A stretch of 5,289 nt of DNA from Planctomycetota bacterium (lineage in GTDB: Bacteria; Planctomycetota; Planctomycetia; Pirellulales; Pirellulaceae): contig JAJDEH010000376.1 of assembly GCA_029259935.1 (NCBI GenBank), forward strand, positions 1-5,289. Reading direction: 5' to 3'. The notes beneath the pieces were generated by a model. It did not search any database. It was given only the letters and a program-made list of their open reading frames with translations, and was not told the origin of the DNA. The translations under genes and the position numbers were made by a program. The first letter of the stretch is position 1. Each line of letters begins with the position of its first letter. Positions 5,133 to 5,289 of this stretch are shown here, in pieces.

Positions 5133-5289
5133 ATGACGAAGCAAGATGCAACGACATCGAAACTAGTCGGCAGCGGCGAGTTCATATATGAAGCCAACGA
5201 TGCCTGGCATCAGTTGCCAGACGGAATGGCAATCGACGAAGCAGTGGGCGTGGCCACGGATTCACAGGATCGCGTCTATGTGTTCAACC
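5133..5289 (+). CDS. NHL-repeat beta-propeller protein (partial, N-terminal 52 residues)
   Basis: The gene runs off the right edge, leaving 52 residues. The visible part matches the start of NHL-repeat six-bladed propellers that are often named after peptidyl-alpha-hydroxyglycine alpha-amidating lyase. It has GSGEFIYE (13-20), then W25-H-Q-L-P-D-G31, then the first blade V38-G-V-A-T-D-S-Q-D-R-V-Y-V-F-N52. In that last segment the D-S-x-D-R-V-Y-V pattern is the NHL blade signature. There is no signal peptide, so this protein is probably cytoplasmic, unlike most of its neighbours. Many bacterial proteins with this label are not shown to have lyase activity, and the catalytic part lies outside the window. 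ATG 5133 is the only start after an in-frame stop at 5106-5108; the ribosome binding site is weak (GGAA at 5124-5127). The gene is separated from the hydrolase by a probable terminator. Confidence 0.75.
   Translation, partial: MTKQDATTSKLVGSGEFIYEANDAWHQLPDGMAIDEAVGVATDSQDRVYVFN

Noticed and set aside
4613..5197. 194-codon reverse-strand open frame spanning the end of the hydrolase gene and the spacer
   Set aside because: It overlaps two supported forward genes and matches no family. Its open length is explained by antisense coding bias over the hydrolase plus a short spacer.

Overview
The window looks like a stretch of planctomycete chromosome, most likely from the Rhodopirellula/Pirellula side of the phylum. 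This is inferred from moderate GC content, well-spaced single genes, many short exported proteins of unknown function, a Tat-exported phosphotriesterase-family hydrolase and an NHL-type beta-propeller gene. No rRNA or other taxonomic marker is present, so the assignment is tentative. All seven supported genes are on the + strand. I see no tRNA, rRNA, CRISPR array, insertion sequence or phage gene.

Left part (1-2057). A 314-bp leader without a convincing gene contains a tandem AAATCGAT element. Three short genes follow (315-731, 844-1311, 1363-1989), each with a good ribosome binding site and a Sec signal peptide. The first is a small four-cysteine protein. The second is a stand-alone ricin-B-type beta-trefoil with all three QxW motifs. 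The third is a protein of about 180 mature residues that I do not recognise. A strong stem-loop followed by four T (2011-2057) closes the group, so the three may form one transcription unit producing exported proteins.

Middle part (2058-3670). About 440 bp without a supportable gene is followed by a protein with two membrane segments and a soluble domain (2498-3076). Next is a 99-residue lipoprotein with a BamE/SmpA-like pattern (3171-3470). A 200-bp spacer then leads to the next gene.

Right part (3671-5289). The best understood gene encodes a 390-residue phosphotriesterase-family metal hydrolase with a twin-arginine signal and the full set of expected metal ligands. Behind it, a 289-bp spacer holds three consecutive stem-loops, the middle one followed by seven T. 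The window ends inside an NHL-repeat beta-propeller gene (5133 onward), of which 52 residues are visible.

The common theme is the cell envelope: six of the seven proteins carry a Sec, lipoprotein, Tat or membrane signal. The left group is the least explained part. The hydrolase and propeller are adjacent but probably separately transcribed, so a shared pathway is only a guess.
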